NCBI RefSeq assembly: GCF_038396675.1
Contig: NC_088932.1
Coordinates: 22,997,501-23,061,500, forward strand
DNA: 64,000 nucleotides
Origin: Hydra vulgaris
Lineage: Eukaryota > Cnidaria > Hydrozoa > Anthoathecata > Hydridae
Reading direction: 5' to 3'
This document shows positions 36,393-50,550 of the stretch, in pieces. Positions within the stretch are counted from its first letter, which is position 1, and each line of letters starts with the position of its first letter. The position numbers and the translations under genes were made by a program. The notes below the pieces were generated by a model. The model saw nothing but the letters and a program-made list of their open reading frames with translations, had not been told where the DNA came from and did not search any database.

Positions 36393-37997
36393 TTAATTGC
36401 CCTCAATTTTAAGGGTATGACTTTGCGAAGAACTCATTTGATTCAGAGAAACACTTTCATTTGTGTTTGGTTTTTTGGATTTCACTTTTTTAGATGTTAA
36501 CTTACGTATTATTGTATTTTTCAAATAGTTTGCAGTTTTACCCACGTGATTCATAAGAATAAGTTTTGAAACAAAAAATGAACAAGGTACTGCACAAACT
36601 GTTACGTACAATACGTATGGAGCTGCAGAAGGAGATCCTAATGTACCTAGGGTGCAAATAAATGACCAAAATGGTATACTTAACACTTTAACCAAAGTGT
36701 AGAAGTGTTGACGTTTATTAGTTGTAAAGTAGATCCATGAAGCCCAATCATGCAAGTATTTAGTTTTAGATAACAAGCCATACAACAACATGAAAAAGTT
36801 TGCTAAACTTGAAAAAAATACAATTAGCGCAGAAAACCTTATAGCGATAACAGAATTATGATTTCCTAATATTGCATACTTTAAAAGCATGTTTCCTGCA
36901 AGAGGACAAAGGCAACAGAACGCGAGGAATGTTTTTTGAAAGTACAACATTATTGAATTGACAGTTTTGAATAAATGAATGACGGTGTGGTTAATGTACC
37001 AAAGAGCAGAAACCAAACAAAACGTACCAAGAAACGTAAAAAATTCTGATTTCATGTGATCTAATATATAGTTAAGGCCTTTTGCATTAACCTCTTTTTT
37101 CTTTGGAAACTCTTCCACAGTAATATCAAGAATAACAATGCACGCCACAATAGCAACGGCGGCGTCACTCATAATTTCAACGCGTTCCTTTGAAACGCTT
37201 CCTTTTGAATAATGTAACATAAAAGCATCTTTTTTGGTCTTTTCAAATTTATTCATTTTTCTACGTAGATACCAGTAAAACTTACGTATAGTAGGCATTA
37301 GGGTCAATAAACCAATACATGCCCAAGATGCTCCATAATGAACCAAACAAAGCGCTCCTGCAATAATTAGTAAAACAATACTAATCAATGGTCTAAAAAT
37401 CATTACCATGATTAGTTCTCTAAGATCGGATTTTGACCAACTTTTTAAATCAACATGCAACATTTTTGGAGAATGGATGGCATATAACACCAATCCGATA
37501 TCTATGATTTGAAGACCTCCTAAAACAGAGCATGTTATTATGATTGAGGCTTTCTCTTCAGGATAATGTCCCTGTAGTGCCAACGAAAATGGAAGAATTG
37601 TGGTTCCCAACATTTCAAAAATAACTAAGGTCAAAATAAAATCGTCTACACGTTTGATAACAATCGCTCGAATGTTCATATTCTCCCAAATTGTTAAAAC
37701 AATTAAAAATCCAAAAAAGAACATAATAAACTCTTTGTTAATTGAAAAAATATAGTCCGATAATGTTTGGTCCTTGCCTTGGTGTTTTAAATTTCTCAAA
37801 GGAATGACTAAAAACGTTGCGCAAGTTGCCATAACAGCATCAGAGTATGCAAGCATTCGATTTGATGACACAATGTCACCACGATGATAATTTTCAGGTA
37901 AAATTTCGTCCAGGTGTTCATCGTAGTATTCATCCAGATGCTTTTGTTTTGTTCTAGTTCTTGTTATCTCCGTTTGATTTACAGGTTCTTTTGACAT
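36393..37997 (-). CDS. TMEM175: TMEM175-type endolysosomal potassium channel
   Basis: The protein of 534 residues is intact and intronless, close to the length of animal TMEM175 (about 500). Two homologous halves are visible, each opening with the family signature in its first membrane helix: RMLAYSDAVMATCATFLVIP (residues 47-66) and ERVEIMSDAAVAIVACIVIL (271-290). Each half adds about five more hydrophobic segments (near 88-106, 117-137, 150-172, 197-218, 221-238; 318-335, 350-372, 384-407, 434-455, 456-476). Both termini are hydrophilic, and the C-tail is Lys- and Ser-rich. TMEM175 is a potassium-selective channel of late endosomes and lysosomes, two subunits forming a pore lined by the first helices. 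In repeat I the position of the conserved pore isoleucine seems to be Thr58; in repeat II Ile283 is kept. ATG at 37997 is chosen because a splice acceptor lies 9 nt upstream. Confidence 0.9.
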   Translation of the reverse strand: MSKEPVNQTEITRTRTKQKHLDEYYDEHLDEILPENYHRGDIVSSNRMLAYSDAVMATCATFLVIPLRNLKHQGKDQTLSDYIFSINKEFIMFFFGFLIVLTIWENMNIRAIVIKRVDDFILTLVIFEMLGTTILPFSLALQGHYPEEKASIIITCSVLGGLQIIDIGLVLYAIHSPKMLHVDLKSWSKSDLRELIMVMIFRPLISIVLLIIAGALCLVHYGASWACIGLLTLMPTIRKFYWYLRRKMNKFEKTKKDAFMLHYSKGSVSKERVEIMSDAAVAIVACIVILDITVEEFPKKKEVNAKGLNYILDHMKSEFFTFLGTFCLVSALWYINHTVIHLFKTVNSIMLYFQKTFLAFCCLCPLAGNMLLKYAILGNHNSVIAIRFSALIVFFSSLANFFMLLYGLLSKTKYLHDWASWIYFTTNKRQHFYTLVKVLSIPFWSFICTLGTLGSPSAAPYVLYVTVCAVPCSFFVSKLILMNHVGKTANYLKNTIIRKLTSKKVKSKKPNTNESVSLNQMSSSQSHTLKIEGN

Positions 37998-38025
37998 TTT
38001 TTTTCGCTGAAAAATAAATAAAATA
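37998..38025 (-). promoter_or_regulatory. Splice acceptor 9 nt before the TMEM175 start
   Basis: The minus strand reads TTTATTTATTTTTCAG and then CGAAAAAAA directly before ATG. The pyrimidine-rich tract plus CAG is a good 3' splice site. With only 9 nt of leader it could accept a spliced leader (Hydra is known to trans-splice) or end an ordinary 5' UTR intron. Confidence 0.6.
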
Positions 38026-39083
<1,058 letters not shown>

Positions 39084-39399
39084 ACATTTTATGTAATAAA
39101 CGTAATTAATAACTATCAGATAGATATTTTTTAATAAATAATTGCGATAATGCAACGTTCATAATATTGCGAGTGTTAAATTATAGAGTGTTCTGAATGC
39201 ATATTGCAAAATTAATATTGAAATATGCATGATTTAAATACGTTTTGATTGTTGATGTATAAGTTTAACGCATTGTAAAATTGTTTAAATGTTTGTATAC
39301 TGATTTGTCAGCACTTGATACGATTTTAAGAAAACATGACTTTTTAATGTATTTTTATAGATGTGGTTTTCGACTGATTTTTTTTTTTATTGTTTTTAG

Positions 39400-41252
39400 A
39401 TTGCATAATTAACTTAAAAAAAAAAGTTTATCAAAACCGGAGTGACACAGAACACTCAGAATTTGGCCTACCTTGTAAACTTCCAGAAAGTCAATTGCTG
39501 ACAAAAGCAGAGGTCTTTAAGCATTATCCATTCATCAGACACGCAAAGACTTTCTCACAATCTTTAGCCCTTGAAGAACCATCAATCAGAGACGTAAATA
39601 AGATAGTAGCTGATGCTTTGGTAAACATATGGCCAAAGATGGAGTTACCGATTTTATATAACAGCATTCTCAAAAGTTTGGATAAATTGCTTAATGATTC
39701 AATATGATTGAGGAAATATGTTGATAAAATGAGAAATTCATCTTCGTTTCAGTTTCATTTTCAGAAGACAACTGAGCATGATCCTAAATATTGCAAGGTA
39801 TTTCTGTACAATAACTCTGTAAAATAATGGAACGAACAGGAGTTAATAACCTTGATGCAGGCAAAATCGTTAACACTTGCTTGAAAGATATATCATTCAA
39901 TTCACAACAATACATATTAGATCCAGCAAAATTAAGAAGACAAAGAAACCTGTGGCGACAAAAAGACAATGGAAGGAGACGATGGCAAAGTTAGCAGGGC
40001 CACTTTCATCATAAAATATTATTACGTTATTTGCTCATATCCCAACAGCGTTTACTTTGATCACATTTGTCCACAAAGTGGTAAAGCAGTTGATGTTGCA
40101 AAAGAAATCATTTCAGTTTAAAATGGCATAAATTTTCTTGTGACTTTACAAAGTACTATTTGTGATGGAACTAATGTAAAGACGGTCTGGAAAAATGGTA
40201 TCATTTGTTTACTTGAAACTTGTATTGGCAAACCTCTTCAATATTAATTTTTTTGCTTCATTTTAATGAGCTGCCTCTCAGAACAATTTTCGCTGCGCTT
40301 GATGGCAAAGACATTATTGATAAACAACTATCTTTTGATGTTCGCTTTCTACCGATAGTTGACTTTGCCAGTGTAAATGGAGTACTCATTGAAAAGCCTG
40401 ATGACACCATTCACGATTTCAGTAAAGATCAGAAATATTTACTTAAAGCATGCAATGCTGTTTTCCGTGATTTCAAAACTTGGGTAAAAAAGCCAAGAAG
40501 TATTTAACAAACACTTGTCCCAATCATTTCAGGTGGCTCACATTTGCCAATCGCCTGCTGCGGTTATACATGTTAATTGTAAAACCCACGACAAGTCTGA
40601 TATTGTTAATTACATCATGAAAGTTTACTGTTTCTGTTGGTTTTTAATCAAGAAAAATTGGAAATGCGTTGAAGCAGCACAGAATTTTTTCATAAATATG
40701 AAATATATTCGTAGTCTTGATCATCCTGATACAATAGCAATTCCCCAAAAAGTATTGCAAAGAAACTGATATTTCGCTTATCCTGAAAGTTTTTTGTTGT
40801 CAGCCTTCAAAGATGAAGACAAGAAAAATACGGTCAATGCAGCAAAAAAAGTTATTGTATGTAGAAAAGAAGAGAATTCTAATGGGGTACGTGTTTTCAA
40901 GCTACAAAAGATTTCTCTCAATTTCCATGCTTCCTTATATTTAGAAATGATCGACTGGTCAAATGTTGATAACTCTCCTCCTTCAATTTTATCTGAAGTG
41001 AACAATCAAGACCTCTTAATCAATGTTACAAATGGCACTCTTCGAGTTCCTGATATTCCATGCCATTCTCAGAATGTTGAACGTCTGGTCAAAGAATTAC
41101 CTAGAGTATTGAGGATCGTCACAACCTATAAAAACGTTATGCAATGCTTGTTTCCGCTTCAAACTCGAAACTTGAATATCCAAAATTCAACAGTAAAAAG
41201 GACTTTATATAAGCATTTTGCATTTTCACATTCTTTTTTAGTATACAAATGA
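39400..41252 (+). pseudogene. Unnamed repeat-associated protein (LLHFNELPLR family), broken
   Basis: Pieces in order: KAEVFKHYPFIRHAKTFSQS (39498-39555), IVADALVNIWPKMELPILYN (39604-39665), TICDGTNVKTVWKNGIICLL (about 40150-40210), FLLHFNELPLRTIFAALDGK (40250-40310), LPIVDFASVNGVLIEKPDDT (40351-40410), the region 40515-40769 with SDIVNYIMKVYCFCWFLIKK, and finally VRVFKLQKISLNFHASLYLE and IPCHSQNVERLVKELPRVLR (about 40885-41115). I recall the LLHFNELPLR and CHSQNVER blocks from a widespread, unnamed multicopy family in cnidarians and insects; its biochemical role is unknown to me. At least five stops or frameshifts. A possible acceptor (TGTTTTTAG) precedes 39400. Confidence 0.6.
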
Positions 41253-41798
41253 AGCTTTTATTCTTTACATGGTGTTTTTACTTGTTTTCAGGTGATATGT
41301 AGGCGAATAAAGATGGATCTAGTACCCATATAATATAAGCAAAAGTTTCCCTCTTTAAACTAAATTCAAAAAGGCTAATATTTTTCAGATAGTCATATTA
41401 GATGGTGTAGCAACTTTTCCCACTAGTAACGATGCAAAAATTTAAATAGTATACTTGTTATATTTAATAATGTACTTTTAAGTGCCTATAACTATAGACA
41501 CTTAAAAGTAAATTATTAAATAAAACAAGACCAAATGTTTTTTGAATTTTTGCATGTTTTTTGAATGTTTTTGTCTTTGAATTTTGACCAAATACTTTTC
41601 GATGGAATTTTTATGACGTTTGGCTGAACTGTTTTTGTGTGTTTTCGGTGAAATTTTGAAATGATGTAAAAATGCTAACGACTTATCTATTTTTATAATA
41701 GTTAAATTATACTATGCATTTCTTGTCGGTTTGCCAAAAAGTATGAAACAATAAAAGGTTTTCAGAAAAACAAACGTTTTTGAAAAACATTACAATTA

Positions 41799-42651
41799 GG
41801 GTTCGTCCACTAATTAGGTCACGCGATAAGGAAGGGGGGAGGAGTTTGTGATATTGTGACGATTTGTTAAAGGGAGAGGGGTAACTCAGTTTTGTGACGC
41901 AATCTTTTTTATTCAAGTTTTAAATCTGGAAAAACTTTTCTATTGATTAAAAGAGTGCTTAGCCTTAAACACTCGATTGCGGCTATTCCAATTTAACTTA
42001 AATTGGAATAGCCGCAATGTACATTATTAAACATTCATTAACAAAGATAAAAATTAACAAAAATAACAAGTACATTATTAAATATTCCAATTTAACTTAA
42101 ATTGGAATTGACTTTTTATCAATTGAATTGATTTTATTCAATCAATATATACGTTTATGGTATACTTTATGACGGCTTTATGAGTCAATGACGTAGCTAA
42201 TCGTAGATGATAAAAAAAAAAAACAATAACAATTATTAAACAACAATAATAGTTAATACGCATTAGCATAAAATATTATAATGTTAATATAGCTTGCACC
42301 TCGACACAAATTTATTGCTAAAGGAGTTATTTAAATAATATTTTTATCGAAGATTGAATATATCTTCGGAGCTTCTTTGTCCGTTTAGTTGCTGTTAATT
42401 TATACAACAATATCTAACTATAGAAGTGTAAAATAGAATATTTGCACATTCATCAACCTCCATACCTATTTAAATCAGCTGATGTATGTAACTAAACCGC
42501 AACTACGAGCGGGAAAGACACAAATTTGATTCTCATATTTAGAGGAGGGAGGGAAGGTGAGGAGAGAGAAAACGTTACGATTTTGTAACTAGGGGGAGGG
42601 GATGGGTCCGCAATTATCAAATATTGCGTGACGTAATTTATGAACAACCCC
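41799..42651. mobile_element. MITE, 0.85 kb, about 33-bp TIRs, TA borders
   Basis: GGGTTCGTCCACTAATTAGG then TCACGC at 41799 returns inverted as GGGGTTGTTCATAAATTACG then TCACGC at 42651. TA flanks both ends (41797-41798, 42652-42653). Inside are G-rich blocks near each end, a perfect 43-bp palindrome (41976-42018) and a shorter one at 42087-42110. No coding sequence. The LINE reading frame begins within 15 bp of its right end. Confidence 0.75.
41976..42018. repeat. Perfect 43-bp palindrome
   Basis: Arms of 21 bp (ATTGCGGCTATTCCAATTTA start) around a single C. Its core TCCAATTTAACTTAAATTGG is repeated at about 42088. Confidence 0.9.
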
Positions 42652-42664
42652 TAACGTAAAAACT

Positions 42665-44680
42665 CACCCTTTGCCAAACATGGTTAAACATAATAATGAA
42701 TTTTTATATGATAAAAGACAAATTACGGAAAAGTTTGATAAATATTTTGTGTCTGTAGGACCAAATCTTGCAAAAAACATTCCTATAGCAAACAGCTTAA
42801 TGATTGCTCTATGTTTCCCTCTAAACTCTTACTTAAACTCTTTTGAATTATCTTTTGAAGAGTTTGAAATTGCATTTAAAATGTTGAAATCTAACAAAGC
42901 AGTAGACCCTTATGGTATTAACGGCAACATTATTATAAGTTCATTTGATGTTTTAAAAGATATACTCTTTAAGATTTTTTCGCTACCAATTAAACAGGGA
43001 ATTTTTCCACAAGCTCTAAAATTAGCAAAAGTCATATCAATATTAAAAGGTGGTGACGTTGAGAATATAAGTAACTATCGTCCAATTTCACTACTTTCTG
43101 TATTCTCTAAAGTTTTAGAAAGAATTTTGTACAATAAAATTTATAATCATCTTACTATAAACAATTTATTATACAGCAATCAATATGGATTCCAAAAAAA
43201 CAATTCCACTGAACATGCTATTTTATAATTTACAAGAAATATATCTGACTCATTTGAAAATTCTCAATTTACTTTAGGTGTTTTCATTGACTTGGCAAAA
43301 GCTTTTGATACTATTGATCACAAAATTCTTTTTAAAAAGTTGGAGTGGTACGGAATTACTGGAAATATATTAATTTGGCTTAAAAGTTACCTAAATATTC
43401 GGAAATAATTTGTTTATGCAGATGATAACATATCATCTAATTTGTTAAATATTTTATGTGGAGTTCCTCAAGGATCCATATTAGGACCCCTCCTATTTCT
43501 AATTTATATTAATGATCTACCAAAAGCTTCTAACCTAATGACAATTATGTTTGCTGATGATTCTAACTTATTTCTTTCTCATAAAAACATTTTTACCTTT
43601 TTAGCAACATGAACATTGAACTAGCCAAAATTTCTGAATGGTTTAGATTGAACAAACTATCATTTAATATTGATAAAACTAAATGGATTCTTTTTCATCC
43701 TTATGGTAAAAAGCACCAGCTGCCAAGCAACTTACCCTTTCTTTTTATCGATAACATAATTATTAAAAGAGTTCTAGTGACAAGATTTTTAGGTGTGTAT
43801 ATCGATGAAAATCTTAATTGGAAAAGCCACATTGCAAACTTGTGCAATAAAATTTCAAAATAAGAAACTTTCTAGATAAACATACCTTAATTCAGTTATA
43901 TTATTCGTTAATTCATTGCCATATTAATTATGCAAACATTGCTTGGGGTAGCACTTATAAAAGTAAACTTAAACCTCTCTATCGGCAACAGAAACATGTA
44001 GCACGCCTTATAAATTTCAAGGGCCGTTTTGCTCACGCCAAGCCTCTTTTATATGATACAAAAGCACTCAATATATATGAGTTAAATGTTTTTAATATTC
44101 TTTGTTTTATGTATAAATGCAAGACCCACCTATCACCCGTTTCTTTTCGTAACTTGTATTTACAAAGAGATAGAAATAAATATATTTTAAGGAACGATAA
44201 TTTAATTCGACAACCATTTTCTAAAACTAATTTTGGTAAATTTTTTATTTCATTTCGCGGACCATTTTTATGGAATAGTATAGTTCTAAATACTTCTAAA
44301 GATTTTTCTCAAGAGTGTAATATTGATTCTTTTAAACAATATCTTAAAAAACTCATTTTTTCAACTGAAAATATACTAATCTACTTTTAAATTTTAAAAT
44401 TTTTTGAAAATCCCTTATCAATATTAGTATATGTATATATTTAATGTATATTCTTTTTTATTTATTTTTTTGTTTGTTTTTTTATCCACAATTAATTAGC
44501 GGTTTCTCTGTGACAAGACCTGATGGTCTTCTTTGAGTAATCCGCGTTCTTTATATTTATTTTTAGTATCTATTTTCTTAACGATATCTTGACTTGTTAA
44601 CTTTTATTATTGTAACAAAGTTTTGTTTATTTAAATTGTAATAAATATTGCAATAAAGAACAAAAAAAAAAAAAAAAAAA
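42665..44680 (+). mobile_element. LINE with poly(A), moderately decayed RT
   Basis: The RT runs from 42671 with the best-preserved coding in this family here: EEFEIAFKMLKSNKAVDPYG, SNYRPISLLSVFSKVLERIL, YGFQKNNSTEHAI, GVFIDLAKAFDTIDHKILF (catalytic Asp), CGVPQGSILGPLLFLIYIND and MTIMFADDSNLFLS (catalytic Asp pair). After frameshifts come RFLGVYIDENLNWKSHIANL and the C-terminal block ISFRGPFLWN ending at 44390. Five or more stops or frameshifts make it inactive. No endonuclease is present. It starts right beside the MITE at 41799-42651 and ends in about 20 A at 44662-44680. Jockey/CR1-type by motif order. Confidence 0.8.
44506..44537 (+). repeat. Stem-loop in LINE 3' UTR (second copy)
   Basis: AAGACC (44515-44520) pairs with GGTCTT (44525-44530). 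Weak outer pairing CTC/GAG. It is preceded by the shared word GACAAGAC. It corresponds to 23124-23159, where the stem is AAGACT/AGTCTT. Confidence 0.7.
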
Positions 44681-44901
44681 ATATATATATTACAGAATAT
44701 GTTACAAAAATATGTTACAGAATGCGCTGACGCATGTTCAACATTGATCATAACCATATTATTGCATTAACTTACATACTTTTTAGTTCTTTAAAAAAAT
44801 TTAATAAATACAATTTATATAAAACTAATTATATATATTAATTTAATAATTTAATTATTTTAATATAATGTTTTAATATTACGTTTAAAAAAAATCAATC
44901 T

Positions 44902-45052
<151 letters not shown>

Positions 45053-45093
45053 TAATATATAAAAATATACAATAATAATAGTAGTATGTTGAG

Positions 45094-45280
45094 GGAACGA
45101 TTTCTCAAAACGTAGGAACGATTTCCCTAAAGAAATCGTTCCTATTTTTCCGCATAGGAACGATTTCTGAAAAAATCGGAACGATTTCTTAAAAACCGGA
45201 ACGATTTCCCGAAAAAAAAGCCGGAGGAACGATTTCTTTAAGAAAAACAGGAACGATTTCCTAAAAACAGGAACGATTTC
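45094..45280. repeat. Array of nine GGAACGATTTC motifs
   Basis: Exact 11-bp copies begin at 45094, 45115, 45157, 45178, 45198, 45226, 45250 and 45270 on the plus strand, and one inverted copy lies at 45132-45142. Start-to-start distances are 21, 42, 21, 20, 28, 24 and 20, so most steps are close to two helical turns. The inverted copy makes a hairpin with its left neighbour (45113-45144). Spacer sequences differ, so the motif is conserved while the linkers are not. Confidence 0.9.
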
Positions 45281-45480
45281 TTACGGGCACTAATCTAAGC
45301 TAAAAAATATAAAGCCGCCAGCTTTTTCCAAATTATAAAGTTTAAGTATAGATTAATGCATACTATAATTTATTTGATTTAATAAAGTGTTTAAAAACAA
45401 ACGTCTTAAAATATACCCTTAAGTAACTGTTTAATAAAGCATACATATTTTCAAAGATAATGTAGTCGGTAAGTTGTTTA
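45281..45480. repeat. Repeat segment shared with 59415-59620
   Basis: After the last array motif the sequence CTTACGGGCACTAATC continues with AATTTATTTGATTTAATAAAG and TTAATAAAGCATACATATTT. The stretch from 59415 has CTTATGGGCACAAACC, TTTATTTAATAAAGAAAATG and AAATAAAGCACACACATTTG in the same order. Confidence 0.6.
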
Positions 45481-45566
45481 TTTTGAAATAATGCATTGTT
45501 ACAATGATTATCATTGTAACAATGCATCATTAAACAAACAATGATTGTTTGTTTTACAGTAATTTA

Positions 45567-46037
<471 letters not shown>

Positions 46038-46144
46038 GTATATAATGTCAATAAAGTTTATTAGACTTTCTAAATAAAGTAATATTAAAATAAAATAAAG
46101 GCATTAGAGTTTCTACTCTAACCTAACTAACCAGTCAATATTGA

Positions 46145-46470
46145 CTGATATATCAGTCAATTTTGTCACCCCAACCTATTGATAGGTTGGGGTGGACACT
46201 GCATAAAGCAGTGTGTAAATCTACACATCATGTGTAAATTTACACACTGCTTTATGCAGTGTCCATCTGTAAACCTGACCAGTGTAAATCTACACATTAG
46301 ATTAGCAGTGTGTAAATCTACGCATGCTGTAGAGCATGTGTCACATGCTTTACAGCATGTGTAGATTTACACACTGCTAATCTAATGTGTATATTTACAC
46401 ACTGCTAATATAATACTGCATCATATATTGAACCACGTTTATAGAGAACATGCACTGCATGTTCTCCCTA
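46145..46470. repeat. Cluster of five palindromes built on GTGTAAATCTACACA
   Basis: In order: GTCAATATTGAC-type (46134-46168), CACCCCAACCTATTGATAGG then TTGGGGTG (46167-46193), a 71-bp palindrome starting GGACACTGCATAAAGCAGTG (46194-46264), a palindrome of about 120 bp (46280-46400) and GAGAACATGCACTGCATGTTC (46444-46466). The 15-bp word GTGTAAATCTACACA and close variants (T for C, G for A) occur about six times and are themselves near-palindromic. The reading frame 46179-46364 only reflects these repeats. Confidence 0.85.
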
Positions 46471-46693
46471 AAAGTTATTTTAATATATTTAAATATATAA
46501 TAGTTATTTATATTTAGTAATATATAATATACATTTTGTATAATAAAAAGTTAATTTTTAAATAATGATATGGGCTTATGGGCTAGTATTTTTTAATTTA
46601 TGTAATTATTACTATATAAATGATTGATCAAAAGAGAATTATTCTTGTCTATAATAGAATAACAAAATAGATTATATATAGTATAATATAATG

Positions 46694-46697
<4 letters not shown>

Positions 46698-46748
<51 letters not shown>

Positions 46749-46769
46749 ATATATGTTTATATATATATA
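46698..46769. repeat. (TA)n tract left of the Tc1 element
   Basis: TA run with one TTTA and one GTTTA variant, ending at the Tc1 terminus. Confidence 0.9.
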
Positions 46770-48642
<1,873 letters not shown>

Positions 48643-48646
48643 TATA

Positions 48647-49045
48647 TTAGGACCCTGCGAATCTGCATTTTTTTCTTCAAATTGAATTTCAAAATCAAAG
48701 AATTTCATTATTCGCGATTCAAATCAAAATTTTGAGGATAACTAAATAAAATAAATTTTTTTACAATGCATTCAGTTTTTTACAATAATTCAGAAAAAAG
48801 CAGCAACAAAAAAAAGATGTATAAACTCTTTATCTTTGCTTTTTGCACTGGTTAACTTTTTAAACAATTGATTAGGAAAGTATTTAAGGATAAATAACAT
48901 TGTTGTAATAGTGCCAAAGCGCATAAATATCTAAAAAAAAAACCATTCCAAAAAAAAATAAATGAGGATTCGATTTGATTTTCAAATCAAATGTTGAATT
49001 ACTTTTTTGATTCAATTTGAAATTTCAAAGTTTTGCAGAGCAGTA
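48647..49045. mobile_element. Candidate MITE with weak TIRs
   Basis: TAGGACCCTGCGAATCTGCA on the left and, inverted, TACTGCTCTGCAAAACTTTG on the right, each followed by AAATTGAA or AAATTTCAAATTGAA. Interior AT-rich and noncoding. Terminal matching is imperfect and no target duplication is seen. Confidence 0.4.
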
Positions 49046-50225
49046 ATTCATGAACTGCAATTAAATGATTGCTATGATACATAGTGCAATCCTGCAACTT
49101 TTTGGAAATCTTTACTAATATCTAAAACATTATTTTAAAAAATCTATTTAATATCTAACAAGTTTTTAAACTTTTTTATACAATAATATTTTTCTGACAA
49201 ATAAAATAGCCCATGTAGTTTAAAATTTTTTGTCAATATCTAAATAAGCTAGTTTACTGTGTTAAACTTAGCCATACCCTAGCTTTTCTTTCAGGTCTAG
49301 TCAGATTTCAAATCAAGCTTTGAATAAGACACAAGTTAAAATGTTTTTAGAAAAGCATTTTGCATCAGACAATTTTGGATCATAGATTAAATCACATATT
49401 GATTGTGTTTTAAAAAATATCAATATTGTTTAAAATAGGGTCAAATATATGTCACATATATTTGAATCATATTAAAATTATCTGTTATTTAAATTAATAT
49501 ATGTTATAAACACATATTACTTTCAAATTTTTGAAACAATGGAAAATTTAAAAAGTTATTTTTTATTTTCAGAAACTTATCAATTTGAAAATAAATAGTA
49601 ATTGTTGTTTTTGTTGTTGAATATTTTAACTTTAGTTTTTTTTTTATTATGACTATTATATTTTATGTCTAAATAGATAAGTATTCTAATACCAGTCTAT
49701 TCAGTTTTATGTGCTTATGATGTAATGTATAGGGATTGCAAATTTACTGAACTTTCTTATTACCAGTAATTCTGTAAGAGAAAAATTACTGGTGTAATTT
49801 GACACATTCTAAAAATACTTTGGAATGCCTAATAGTTTTCAAAATTGAATTTTTGGATTTTAATTTCAAATTATATGACTATTTTGTTTTGTAGAACTTT
49901 TTTATTATTTACAATTAGCTTATTATTTTTAGTTTATTCAACTGCTTAAAAAATACAACAAAATAATAATAACTTAGTTTTACAAAGAAATAACAAGAAA
50001 ATAAAATCAATTCTTCTAAATTCAATCTTTAGTATGATTTCTTTTAAATATGCTTACAAGAAGCATAAATCATCTATGATCCGACCATTTAATAGGGATA
50101 CACTTGTTGTGATGAGCTCGATAGAAGAAAAAATACTTTCTGATTTTATACTGATGAAATGATACTGTTGAGTATTATATCATTTAGTTTTGGTAAAAAG
50201 CCTAATATTGTAACAATTTTTATAT
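49046..50225. other. No gene seen
   Basis: AT-rich noncoding sequence with no coding block or strong repeat recognised. Confidence 0.5.
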
Positions 50226-50232
50226 ATTTCAA

Positions 50233-50392
50233 TGGGCATACCTATATTTGCATGTCTAATAATGGACATACCTATATTTGCATGTCTAATAATGGACATA
50301 CCTATATTTGCATGTCTAATAATGGACATACCTATATTTGCATGTCTAATAATGGACATATCTATATTTGCATGTCTAATAATGGGCATTAA
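50233..50392. repeat. 30-bp minisatellite, about five units
   Basis: Unit GGACATACCTATATTTGCAT then GTCTAATAAT, with G for A at the first and last units and one C-to-T change. Because 30 is divisible by three, the array is open in frames of both strands; these frames are not genes. Confidence 0.95.
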
Positions 50393-50550
50393 TGTTCTTT
50401 TAGAATAAAAGCTCTAAACTATGATGCTAAACCCATAACAAACTTCAAGTTTGACAAAAATTCTCTTGCGTATTTTTTATGGGTATTCATTCAAAAAAAA
50501 TTAAATCTTTAGAATATTGGCATAACCCTTACTATAGCTTTGGCTAATAG

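Noticed and set aside
45094-45280. CRISPR-like array
   Set aside because: The 11-bp word is too short, spacers are only 9-17 bp, one copy is inverted, and the genome is eukaryotic with no cas genes.
46179-46364. Small gene of 61 codons
   Set aside because: The frame is made of the palindrome repeat words and has no independent coding signal.
50159-50392. Repeat proteins on both strands of the minisatellite
   Set aside because: A 30-bp unit keeps frames open by arithmetic; no start context, domain or splice signal supports a gene.
50233-50392. CRISPR array
   Set aside because: Units are contiguous without unique spacers.
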